Positions 9,488 through 17,184 of a stretch of DNA of 64,000 bases are shown here, piece by piece (within the stretch, counting starts at the first letter, position 1; each line of letters begins with the position of its first letter). The notes below the pieces were generated by a model. That model was not told where the DNA came from. It ran no database searches and saw only the letters and a list, made by a program, of their open reading frames with translations. Source of the DNA: VFJQ01 sp044226525 (GTDB lineage Bacteria > Verrucomicrobiota > Verrucomicrobiia > Chthoniobacterales > Chthoniobacteraceae); the NCBI GenBank assembly GCA_044226525.1, contig JBGAGV010000014.1:136255-200254 (forward strand), given 5' to 3'. A program made the translations under genes and the position numbers.

Positions 9488-10861
9488 ATGCGTTCACCCG
9501 TCTCCCTCTCCCTCCTTGCCCTCAGTTTCGCCGCCCGCCTGCTCGCCGCTCCGCCGGAAACCGCGCCCACCTTCGCCTGGGCTACGAATGGTGGCGGGCT
9601 GAAGAACGACAAGACTCGCGCCATCAATGTGGACCGCGAAGGCAACGTGTATCTTGCCGGCGAAGCGACCGACGACGTGAAGCTCGGCGACACGACGGTG
9701 AAGAGCGGAGGCGGGATGGATTTCTTTGTGGCGAAGCTCGATCCGAAAGGCCGCCCGCTCTGGTTGCGGCTGGGTGGGGGAACGCTGGTCGATCGCGGTT
9801 ACGGCGTCGCGCCGGATGCGGCGGGGAATTGTTACGTGACGGGCCACTACCAAAGCACCGACGCCGATTTCAGCGGCACGAAGCTCCCGAATCGCGGCGA
9901 CTACGACCTCTTCGTCGCCAAGTATGATCGCGACGGCAAACTGGCGTGGATTCAGACGGCAGGGGGCAAAGGTTACGACTACGGCCACGGCATCGCGGTC
10001 GATGCGAACGGCGACGTCATTGTGACCGGCGCGGTGGTGGGCGAAGCGGATTTCGGCGACGTGAAAATCGCGAACGAACCCGGCAGCCACATCTTCTGCG
10101 CCAAATATCATCCCGACGGCAAACTCGTCTGGGCCAGGGCCGCCACGGGCAAGGCGGGCGGTTCCGGGCACGGCGTCGCGGTGGATGGCGCGGGGAATAT
10201 CTACATCGGCGGGCTGAGCTCGGGCAGCGGGCAATTTGGCGACAAACCGCTCGTCACACCGAAGGGCTCCTCCGCCGTCGTCGCAAAGCTCTCGCCGAAG
10301 GGTGAGGTGCAATGGATCGCGCAGCAGTTCGGCGAAGCGAGCTGCCTCTTCCATGAGATCACCTGCGACCAGGAAGGGCGCGTGTGGGCGAGCGGGATGT
10401 TCAAGCTGAAGGCGACGTTTGGCAGCGAGACCTTCATCACCACGAACGACAAGGATAGCGACGCGCTCCTCTCGCACTTCGACTCGAACGGCAAACTGCT
10501 CTGGAGCCGCGTGGGGCAGGGACCGGCCGTCGATTACGGCCTCGGCGTCGCGACCGATGGCAAGGGAAACAGCTTCCTCACGGGCGAGTTTACCGACACC
10601 TTCAAGCTCGGCGGCGCGGAGCTGCACAGCCGTGGTGCGACGGATATTTACGTCGCCAGCTTCGACCCGAACGGCACGCTCCGCTGGATCACCCAGGCCG
10701 GCGGAGACAAGGGGGACAACGCCTACACCATGGTTTGCGACGCGCAGGGAAATCTCTACCTCGGCGGTTCGTTCAGCGGCACGGCGAAGTTCGACGGCGC
10801 CAGCATCACGAGCGGTTCGACGAGCAGCGATTTCTATGGCGCGAAACTTCCGGCCAAGTGA
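9488..10861 (+). CDS. Secreted SBBP-type beta-propeller repeat protein
   Basis: 457 aa starting at the ATG at 9488, which begins a signal peptide (MRSPVSLSLLALSFAARLLA); the longer upstream frame has no such feature. The body is made of repeated blades of the pattern 'G.D.FVAKLDPKG...W....GG...D.G.GVA.D..GN.Y.TG.F', for example DFFVAKLDPKGRPLWLRLGG and GVAVDGAGNIYIGG, matching the SBBP (beta-propeller) family. About eight blades are visible. It is followed within 3 bp by the creatininase-family gene on the same strand. Function unknown; surface or periplasmic binding is likely. Confidence 0.88.
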   Translation: MRSPVSLSLLALSFAARLLAAPPETAPTFAWATNGGGLKNDKTRAINVDREGNVYLAGEATDDVKLGDTTVKSGGGMDFFVAKLDPKGRPLWLRLGGGTLVDRGYGVAPDAAGNCYVTGHYQSTDADFSGTKLPNRGDYDLFVAKYDRDGKLAWIQTAGGKGYDYGHGIAVDANGDVIVTGAVVGEADFGDVKIANEPGSHIFCAKYHPDGKLVWARAATGKAGGSGHGVAVDGAGNIYIGGLSSGSGQFGDKPLVTPKGSSAVVAKLSPKGEVQWIAQQFGEASCLFHEITCDQEGRVWASGMFKLKATFGSETFITTNDKDSDALLSHFDSNGKLLWSRVGQGPAVDYGLGVATDGKGNSFLTGEFTDTFKLGGAELHSRGATDIYVASFDPNGTLRWITQAGGDKGDNAYTMVCDAQGNLYLGGSFSGTAKFDGASITSGSTSSDFYGAKLPAK

Positions 10862-10864
10862 CGC

Positions 10865-11623
10865 ATGCGCCTCGCCGACCTGACCTCGCCTGAAGTCGCC
10901 GCGCTCGACCGGAACACGCCCGTCATATTCCCCGTCGCCGCGCTCGAACAGCACGGGCCGCACATGCCCGTCTTCACCGACTCGCTGCTCATGGGCGAAA
11001 TCGCGCGGCGCGCCGAGGAGCAGTTGGGAACACGCGCGCTCTTCGCGCCGCTGCAATGGCTGGGCAATTCGCATCATCACCTCGATTTTGCCGGCACGCT
11101 CTCCGCCGAGCCGCGTGTCTATCTCGACCTGCTGGGCGGCCTGCTGGAAAACTTCATCGCCCACGGCTTCAAGCGGCTCTTCATCCTCAACGGCCACGGC
11201 GGGAACGACGTGCCCGGGAAGCAGGCCGTCTTTGAAGTGCGTCAGCGGCATCGCGACCGGCGCGATCTGTTGCTCCTCTTCGCCACGTATTGGAACCTCG
11301 GCACGCAACCGCACGTCGAGCGCCCGGAGCTTCAGCAGACCGTGATGGGCCATGCGTGCGAATGGGAAACGTCCATGATGCTGCACCTCGCGCCGCATCT
11401 CGTGAAGGATCACGCCAGCGTGGCGCCGGTCGCGTTCGGCAATTCCTTCGAGCCCGCGTCGCGCGGCTGGACCATGCCCGATCGCTCGCTGCCCGGCCAT
11501 GTTGGCGATCCGCGCGGCGCCAGCGCGGAGAAGGGCGCGGCGTTGTTTGCGATGTTTACGCGCGATACGGTCGCCATGATCGAGCGGATGATCGCGTGGG
11601 ACGGCGCGAGCTGGGAAGGCTGA
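10865..11623 (+). CDS. Creatininase family amidohydrolase
   Basis: 252 aa, the normal length for this metal-dependent amidohydrolase family. Visible metal-ligand motifs: LEQHGPHMP (residues 27-35), TDS with Asp39, FILNGHGGND, and HACEWETSMMLHL. Members cleave creatinine, formamides such as FAPy intermediates or mycofactocin precursors; the substrate cannot be told from sequence. It follows the SBBP gene by 3 bp and precedes an SDR oxidoreductase by 7 bp, so the three probably form one transcript. The creatininase/SDR pairing suggests a small catabolic step, which is inference. Confidence 0.92.
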   Translation: MRLADLTSPEVAALDRNTPVIFPVAALEQHGPHMPVFTDSLLMGEIARRAEEQLGTRALFAPLQWLGNSHHHLDFAGTLSAEPRVYLDLLGGLLENFIAHGFKRLFILNGHGGNDVPGKQAVFEVRQRHRDRRDLLLLFATYWNLGTQPHVERPELQQTVMGHACEWETSMMLHLAPHLVKDHASVAPVAFGNSFEPASRGWTMPDRSLPGHVGDPRGASAEKGAALFAMFTRDTVAMIERMIAWDGASWEG

Positions 11624-11630
11624 CGCAGCG

Positions 11631-12410
11631 ATGTCCGTGCTGGATCAATTCAATCTCCGCGGCCGCCGCGCGCTCATCACCGGAGGCAGCCGCGGGCTTG
11701 GCCTCGAGATCGCGCGCGCCTTGGGCGAAGCGGGCGCGGAGATCGTCATCTCGGCCAGCGACGAAACCCGGCTCACCGCTGCGGTGGAGGAACTGCGCTC
11801 CGCCGGCCTGAACGCGCATGGTCTTCCCGCCGACCTCGCTCAACCGGACGCCGCCGAACGGTTCTGCGCGGCGGCACTCGAAGACTTTCCCGTTATCGAC
11901 ATTCTCGTGAATAACGTCGGAGGCCGCCGGATCAATACGCCCACCGAAGACCTCGCGACGGCGGATTGGCAGCGCATCATCGACCTGAACCTCACCTCGA
12001 CGTTCGTCTGCACCCGGCTCATCGGTCGCGCCATGATTCCGCGCCGCTGGGGACGCATCATCAACGTCGCTTCCATTAACGCGCTCTGGCCGGGGAAGGC
12101 GATGCGCGGGCGTGCTTACGAAGCGGCGAAAGCCGCGGTGGCGATGTTCACCAAATCCATCGCCGCCGACTGGGCGCAACACGGCATCACCGCCAACTGC
12201 ATCGCGCCCGGTCCGTTCCTCACCGACGCGAACCGCCGTTGGATCGGCGAGCGGCCGGAGTTTGCGGATGAAGTCGCCGGGTCGATCCCGATGGGCCGCT
12301 GGGGCGAGCCGCGCGAGATCGGCGGACTCGCCCTCTACCTCGCAAGCGACGCCAGCAGTTTCATGACCGGCAGCGTGCTCGTGCTCGACGGCGGTAAGCT
12401 GCTCTGGTGA
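11631..12410 (+). CDS. SDR family NAD(P)-dependent oxidoreductase (gluconate 5-dehydrogenase-like)
   Basis: 259 aa classical short-chain dehydrogenase. The cofactor loop TGGSRGLG is at residues 17-24, NNVGG marks the stabilising Asn, and the catalytic Tyr-x3-Lys is seen as YEAAK, followed by FTKSIAADWAQHGITANCIAPGPF. The C-terminal MTGSVLVLDGG is typical. Sequence style is closest to 2-deoxy-D-gluconate/gluconate 5-dehydrogenase-type SDRs, but substrate prediction within this family is weak. It is 7 bp downstream of the creatininase gene and is probably cotranscribed with it. The catalytic Ser position reads VASINA, normal for the family. Confidence 0.92.
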   Translation: MSVLDQFNLRGRRALITGGSRGLGLEIARALGEAGAEIVISASDETRLTAAVEELRSAGLNAHGLPADLAQPDAAERFCAAALEDFPVIDILVNNVGGRRINTPTEDLATADWQRIIDLNLTSTFVCTRLIGRAMIPRRWGRIINVASINALWPGKAMRGRAYEAAKAAVAMFTKSIAADWAQHGITANCIAPGPFLTDANRRWIGERPEFADEVAGSIPMGRWGEPREIGGLALYLASDASSFMTGSVLVLDGGKLLW

Positions 12411-13009
12411 AGCGTGACGGGCGGGCGCACGAGCGGCATTGAGCCGAGCATCGGAAAATAGTGGAAACGGACGGAATGGACGGAACCGTCGGTTCGCCGT
12501 GGTGGCGATTGAGGACGAAAAGGCAGAGACATGCCTCCGCCGTCTCCACGCCGAAACGAGCCTCCCTGCGAACGCCTGAGTCACGCGCCGTGCGTCGATG
12601 AGTTTTTCCCCGTTCCCGCTGTGCGTCCTTTGCGCCTCTGCTTCCGTCTCCCTCGGGCTTGCGCGCCACCGAAGCGATCCGGGTTGCCGAGGAGAGCGGA
12701 AAGGAGGGTCGGCCGTCGCTTCTCGATTCGCTGGCGTGCTGGTTCGCCCTGCGGCTGGTCGTGGAGACGAACAGACACAATAAACACGCTATTCTGTGAG
12801 CCGCCGCTGCGCCGCATCGCCGAGGCCGAGGGAGGCGAGCGCTGGAAACGCTTCTCGATTCGCTGGCGCGCTGGTTCGCCCTGCGGCTGGTCGTGGAGAC
12901 GAACAGACACAATAAACACACTATTCTGTGAGCCTCTGCTGCGCCGCATCGCCGAGGCCGGCGCCTCGAACGCCTTGGTTCTTTGAAAATCGAGGAGCGA
13001 GGAGCTGGT
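12411..13009. other. 600-bp repeat-rich intergenic region, no gene supported
   Basis: The region lies between the SDR gene and the convergent sulfatase gene. It holds a pair of 110-bp direct repeats (listed separately) and a short segment near 12465-12480 (gaaacggacggaatgg) whose reverse complement recurs near 25790. Several frames are open because of GC bias but show no recognisable domain, no conserved start context and only arginine-rich translation. I see no RNA gene. Confidence 0.7.
12719..12960. repeat. Two 110-bp direct repeats (12719-12828 and 12851-12960)
   Basis: The two copies start with cttctcgattcgctggcg and end with gccgcatcgccgaggccg; they differ at only a few positions (such as ctggcgtgct versus ctggcgcgct, and aaacacgcta versus aaacacacta) and have a period of 132 bp. 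Each contains a 23-bp AT-rich core (12770-12792 and 12902-12924) that also occurs, reverse-complemented, twice near 25.5 kb. Confidence 0.85.
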
Positions 13010-14941
13010 TCAGAAATCCCAGCGCTTCCTTCCGCCCGCACCCTGGAGTTCGACCCAGTCGAGTTCGACCGGTTCGATCTGCACGGGGAAATAAAGCCGC
13101 AGGATGCCGAGCGCGCCTTGGGCGGGGATCGCGACGCTCACTTCCTGCCAGTCGCCGCCGGGCGCGATCTCGTATCGGGCGGACTGCGGCTTGGCGCGTT
13201 TTTGGTCGGGACTCGTCGGGAGCCACTCGATCTGCGCCTGTCCAGCGCGCGGAGTGCGCAGGCGGAACTTGATCGTGGCCGGGCCGTTCACACCGGCACC
13301 GACGCCGAGGAAGGGATCTTTCTTCGTCGGCATGACCTGCACGATGCCGTCCTTCACTGTGTAAGTGACGCCGCGCGCTTTCCAGCCTTGCAGGCCGGGA
13401 AATTCATCGTCGGTCGCTTTGCCTTTGGCGGTGGTGACGACCTGGCCGTAGTTCGGATTGCGCACGGGAACGACCGCGTCGGTCGCCTTGAGAAAGCCGC
13501 CGATGAGCCGGTTCATCTCGCGCACCAGAGCCGGTTTCTCTGCGGCGAGATTGCGTGTTTCGCCGACGTCGTCCTTCAAGTTGTAGAGCTCGAAGCGGTC
13601 GCTGCCGTCCTCGTTGTCGGCGTAGAAGCGGATCAATTTCCAATCGCCTTGACGCACAGACGTGCCGGGCAACATGCCAGGGATGCTCACGGCCTGGTTT
13701 GGCGTGCCGTGCGGGAAATGGCAGAAGACGCGATCGCGCGGCGACGCTTCGCCGAGCAGCGTGCGCGATTGGTCGAAGCCGTCGAGCTTCACGTCGGCGT
13801 GCGGTTTCAGGCCCGTCATCGCGAGCAGCGTGGGATAAAAGTCGGTGCTCTGGAAGAGCGCGTCGTTGCTCGTGCCGGGCCTGGTTTTGCCGGGCCACAC
13901 GATGATGCACGGTTCGCGCGTGCCGCCTTCGTAGAGCGATGCCTTGCCCGCGCGCAGCGGCGCATTGCTCGTGGCCGGTTCTTTCTCGTAACCGTCCGGA
14001 TCGGTCACCTTTGGCGGGTAAGCCCAGCCGCCGTTGTCGCTGAAGAAGACGATGATCGTATTGTCCGCCACGCCCGCGTCGTCGATCGCCTGGAGCAGGT
14101 TGCCGACGCCATCGTCGAGGCTGCGCACCATGCCGGCGTAGAGCGGATTGTGCTGCGGATTTTTCGGGTCGGCCTTTTTCCGGAAGTAATCGATGTAGTC
14201 GCGCCGCGCATTCCACGGCGAGTGCACCGAATAAGCCCAGTAGTTCACGAAAAACGGCCCGCTCTTGTGCTCGCGGATGAACTTCGCCGCTTCCTCCGAC
14301 ATGTGATTTTCGATGTGCGTGCCGTCCGGCGCGGAGATGCCTTTGTCGTTGATGAATTTCCACGGCGCGAGATACCCACCGCCGGGGCCCGGGGCGCGCG
14401 GCGTGTGCGGCCAGTCGAGGTCGAAGCCCTGATCCTTCGGCTCGTAACGATCTCCCGGCGCGAGGTTGTGGCCGAGGTGCCACTTGCCGAAATGCGCGGT
14501 GGCGTAGCCGGCCTCGTGCAGCGTCTCCGCGAGGGTGAAGTAGTCGGACTTCAGCCGCGTGACGCTGTCGGCATTGACCGCGCGCTGCTGCGGGGTGGGA
14601 TTGGCGACGAGCTTCTTTTCGAGGTTCACGCGCAGCTCGTGGCACGACGGCGTGGTGATGCCCGAGCGCGCCGGATAAATCCCCGCGAGGATGCTGCTGC
14701 GCGTGGGTGAACAAAGCGGGCTGGCCGCATACGCCTGCGTGAACTTCACGCCGCGCGCCGCCAGCCGGTCGATATTCGGCGTCTCGTGAAAGGTGCTGCC
14801 GAAGCAGCCCACATCGTGCGCGCCGAGGTCATCGCAGAGGATGAAGACGACATTGGGCCGCGCCGGAGGCGGGACGGAAAGAGCGCGCGACCCGAAGGCC
14901 GAAGCGGCGAGTGCGGCAGCGAGGAGGAGTGGTTTCATCAT
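13010..14941 (-). CDS. Secreted C-type sulfatase
   Basis: 643 aa arylsulfatase-family protein with a signal peptide (MMKPLLLAAALAASAFGS). Metal-binding DD is at residues 37-38 (FILCDDLGAHDVGC), and the formylglycine signature CSPTR is at residues 77-81 (PLCSPTRSSILAG); Cys77 would be matured to formylglycine. Other sulfatase landmarks are HFGKWHLG, IVFFSDNGGW and GKASLYEGGTREPCIIVWPG. The last ~110 residues form an extra beta-rich C-terminal segment. Such enzymes release sulfate from polysaccharides or glycans and are numerous in Verrucomicrobia. No neighbouring glycoside hydrolase or anaerobic maturase is seen in the window. Confidence 0.95.
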   Translation of the reverse strand: MMKPLLLAAALAASAFGSRALSVPPPARPNVVFILCDDLGAHDVGCFGSTFHETPNIDRLAARGVKFTQAYAASPLCSPTRSSILAGIYPARSGITTPSCHELRVNLEKKLVANPTPQQRAVNADSVTRLKSDYFTLAETLHEAGYATAHFGKWHLGHNLAPGDRYEPKDQGFDLDWPHTPRAPGPGGGYLAPWKFINDKGISAPDGTHIENHMSEEAAKFIREHKSGPFFVNYWAYSVHSPWNARRDYIDYFRKKADPKNPQHNPLYAGMVRSLDDGVGNLLQAIDDAGVADNTIIVFFSDNGGWAYPPKVTDPDGYEKEPATSNAPLRAGKASLYEGGTREPCIIVWPGKTRPGTSNDALFQSTDFYPTLLAMTGLKPHADVKLDGFDQSRTLLGEASPRDRVFCHFPHGTPNQAVSIPGMLPGTSVRQGDWKLIRFYADNEDGSDRFELYNLKDDVGETRNLAAEKPALVREMNRLIGGFLKATDAVVPVRNPNYGQVVTTAKGKATDDEFPGLQGWKARGVTYTVKDGIVQVMPTKKDPFLGVGAGVNGPATIKFRLRTPRAGQAQIEWLPTSPDQKRAKPQSARYEIAPGGDWQEVSVAIPAQGALGILRLYFPVQIEPVELDWVELQGAGGRKRWDF

Positions 14942-15302
14942 GGGAAGTTCACCGCCCCACGTCGCCGGGCCAGACGCCCACGCCGACGCTCGGACGGTGC
15001 AAGGGAGCCGCAGAACTGACGCGTTCCGCCCCCACGATCAACGCTCTTCTCACCCTCCGCCCCAATTTCGCCCCCCAAAACGCCCTGCCGCCTCCCGGAA
15101 ACTGCGCCCCGCCTCCCGGAAACGCCCCATTTCGTCCAGCCAACGAGGCGTTTCCTCCCGGCGAAGAGGCGTTTCCTCCAGCCGAGGAGGCATTTCCTCC
15201 CGGCGAGGAGGCGTTTACGGTCGGCGAAGAGGCGTTTCCGGTCGGCAAAAGTCTTCCGCCGGTTGGCGAAGAGGCGGTGCCGCCGCGTTTTACAGGAGGC
15301 GT
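14942..15302. other. 361-bp intergenic region between kinase and sulfatase genes
   Basis: The region lies upstream of the sulfatase on the minus strand and downstream of the kinase. It is dominated by the 21-bp tandem array, and the remaining ~140 bp next to the sulfatase start should contain its promoter, which I could not identify. Translations of both strands are open but low-complexity. Confidence 0.6.
15082..15291. repeat. Tandem array of ten 21-bp units
   Basis: Ten consecutive 21-bp units are in register, with unit starts at 15082, 15103, 15124, 15145, 15166, 15187, 15208, 15229, 15250 and 15271. A typical unit begins gaggcgtttcctcccggcg. The period is a multiple of three and units lack stops, so long frames are open on both strands; on the plus strand one frame reads as heptapeptides AFPPGEE/AFPPAEE. 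Lying 140 bp upstream of the sulfatase start and 11 bp past the kinase stop, the array may be noncoding. No signal peptide or ribosome binding site supports a gene. Confidence 0.85.
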
Positions 15303-17042
15303 TCAGGCTTTCTGGGCTGTGGTGGAGGCGTTGGGGCGGTGCGGTCGGGTGCCATAAAACCACGCGGTGGCGATGGCTGCGCTGCCGATGGCTTGGCTGG
15401 TGGACCAGAGCACCCAGCTATCGAGCCTTTGCAGGAAAACAAAGTTCAGCGGGATCGCCTCGATGATTAACTGGAGGAGCAGAATCGCTGCAGTAACGGC
15501 GGCCGGTATCCGCCAGCGTGTGCGCACTTTCCAGAGCGCGGCGCCTTGTATTGTGCTGACGAGCAAGGCCAGCACCAAGCCCAACGATAATAGACCCGCG
15601 CGGTTTGAAGGGTCAAAAAAGTCCCCCCGGCGCCAGTGTGTGGGAATGCTCCAGAGCCTCTCGGCAAAAAATTGCATCCAGCCGACCGAAGCGGCCAGCC
15701 AGCCCAAGGCCCCCCACCAGCGCGGACGAAGGAGGAGGATGGGCAACCAAGAAATCGTGAAGCCGCTCGCGAGAGAGGCAATCGTGAGCGCATCGCCCAC
15801 TTTCCACGTGTTGAGAAGGCCACCTGCATCGGATGCTGCGGCGGCGATGTGGGTGTCAGGCTTGGGAGGTAGAAAAGGGGCGCGGAAGCCGCAGATCCAG
15901 CCGAGCGCCATCCACATCAGGCCGCTCCCGGCGCTCCACACGAGCACGGCCAGCCAGCGGCGGCTCAGGATCGGGCGCAGCCACGGCCAGCCGGAGCTGT
16001 CGTCGCTGGGAATCGGAGGCGCCGGCAGGGTGCCTTTGAGCGTTTGGTCGTCGGCGACGGGCGGGGCAGGGGTCGGGGAAGGCGCTGGGACGGGCCTGGG
16101 CTTTGGTGCAGGCGGGGGCTCGGGGCGAGGCGCTTTCCTTTCCAATGAGGCGAGCACTTCCCCTGCGCTCGGCAGCCGCTGCTCGGCGGTCTTGGCGAGG
16201 AGGGCGGCGACGACTTGCTCCCACTCGGCGGGGACGGGGGCGTCGAGGCTTTCGAGTTCGCGGCGGCGCTCGGTCAGCGAAGTCGGGGGCAGGCTCAGGG
16301 CGGCGGCGGCGACGTTGCCGGAATAGAAGGGGGGCTTGCCGGTGAGCAGTTCGTAGAGCGTCGCGCCGAGGGCATAGAGGTCGTCGCTCGGCGCAGGCGG
16401 GAAGCCCTGCCATTGCTCGGGGCTCATGTAGAGCGGGGTGCCGCTGACTTTCCCGGCGGTGAGGCGTGTGGCGCTCTCGTGCAGGGCGGCGGAGATGCCG
16501 AAGTCGGCGATTTTCAGGCCGCCGTGGGCGTCGAGGAGGAGGTTGGCGGGCTTGAGGTCGCGGTGGACGACGCGGGCGGTGCGGTGCGCGTAGTCGAGGG
16601 CGTCGCAGAGCTGGCGGGTCCACTCGCGGATTTCCTCGGGCTCGAACCAGCCGTGCTCGGTCTTCGCGCGGCGGGCGGCGAGGCTGCCGCCGGCGGCGAC
16701 TTCCATGGTGATGCCGGCGACGCCGCGCGCCGGGTCTTCCACGAGGTCGTGCACGCGGATGATGTGGTGATGCGTGAGCTGGCGGGTGCGGCGCAGTTCG
16801 CGCTTGAGGTCGTGCAGCGAGGCTTCGTCGTGGGCGATGATTTCGGAGAGGAACTTGAAGGCGACCTCGTCGCCGAGGCTTTCGTCCTTGGCGAGCCAGA
16901 CGACGCCCATGCCGCCTTTGCCGAGCGGGCGCACGAGCCGGAACCGACCGGCGATCAGTTGCCCGACATCGAGGGCGCGCAGGGTGGCATCCGGCGGACC
17001 CGGAGTGCTGTCGCCGAGGGGCGTGCGGAAGTCGTCACTCAT
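15303..17042 (-). CDS. Membrane-anchored Ser/Thr protein kinase
   Basis: 579 aa. An N-terminal Hanks-type kinase domain (about residues 33-300) has the glycine loop GKGGMG (41-46), ATP-binding Lys63 in AFKFL, HRDLKPANLLLD (HRD at 160-162), ADFGIS (DFG at 180-182) and the activation-segment motif TPLYMSPEQ, so it should be active. A Pro-rich linker (PRPEPPPAPKPRPVPAPS) follows. The C-terminal half has several hydrophobic segments (for example WLAVLVWSAGSGLMWMALGW, LLSLGLVLALLVSTIQGAAL, PAAVTAAILLLQLIIEAIPL), so the kinase probably faces the cytoplasm with a C-terminal membrane domain. It is divergent from the giant propeller gene; any functional link is inference. Confidence 0.94.
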   Translation of the reverse strand: MSDDFRTPLGDSTPGPPDATLRALDVGQLIAGRFRLVRPLGKGGMGVVWLAKDESLGDEVAFKFLSEIIAHDEASLHDLKRELRRTRQLTHHHIIRVHDLVEDPARGVAGITMEVAAGGSLAARRAKTEHGWFEPEEIREWTRQLCDALDYAHRTARVVHRDLKPANLLLDAHGGLKIADFGISAALHESATRLTAGKVSGTPLYMSPEQWQGFPPAPSDDLYALGATLYELLTGKPPFYSGNVAAAALSLPPTSLTERRRELESLDAPVPAEWEQVVAALLAKTAEQRLPSAGEVLASLERKAPRPEPPPAPKPRPVPAPSPTPAPPVADDQTLKGTLPAPPIPSDDSSGWPWLRPILSRRWLAVLVWSAGSGLMWMALGWICGFRAPFLPPKPDTHIAAAASDAGGLLNTWKVGDALTIASLASGFTISWLPILLLRPRWWGALGWLAASVGWMQFFAERLWSIPTHWRRGDFFDPSNRAGLLSLGLVLALLVSTIQGAALWKVRTRWRIPAAVTAAILLLQLIIEAIPLNFVFLQRLDSWVLWSTSQAIGSAAIATAWFYGTRPHRPNASTTAQKA

Positions 17043-17184
17043 CGTGAGGTGGGACGTTGGGGGAGAAGGGTCGGGAAAGGCGAGCGGATTTCGCGGGGCG
17101 ACGTGGCGGCTGCGAGAACCGGAGCAAAGTCGGGGAAGTAGCCGATTGACGACACCGGCTCACCTCCTACTCTCCGGTCGTTTT
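17043..17184. promoter_or_regulatory. Divergent promoter region of the kinase and giant propeller genes
   Basis: 142 bp between the kinase start (17042, minus) and the propeller start (17185, plus). Both genes must be transcribed from here unless read-through occurs. A possible plus-strand -35-like ttgacg is at 17147-17152, but no convincing -10 follows at the right spacing. Confidence 0.35.

Noticed and set aside
14911..15357. A plus-strand 148-codon gene with AFPPGEE heptapeptides
   Set aside because: The 21-bp repeats keep long frames open on both strands; there is no start context, signal peptide or flanking domain, so it was reported as a repeat.
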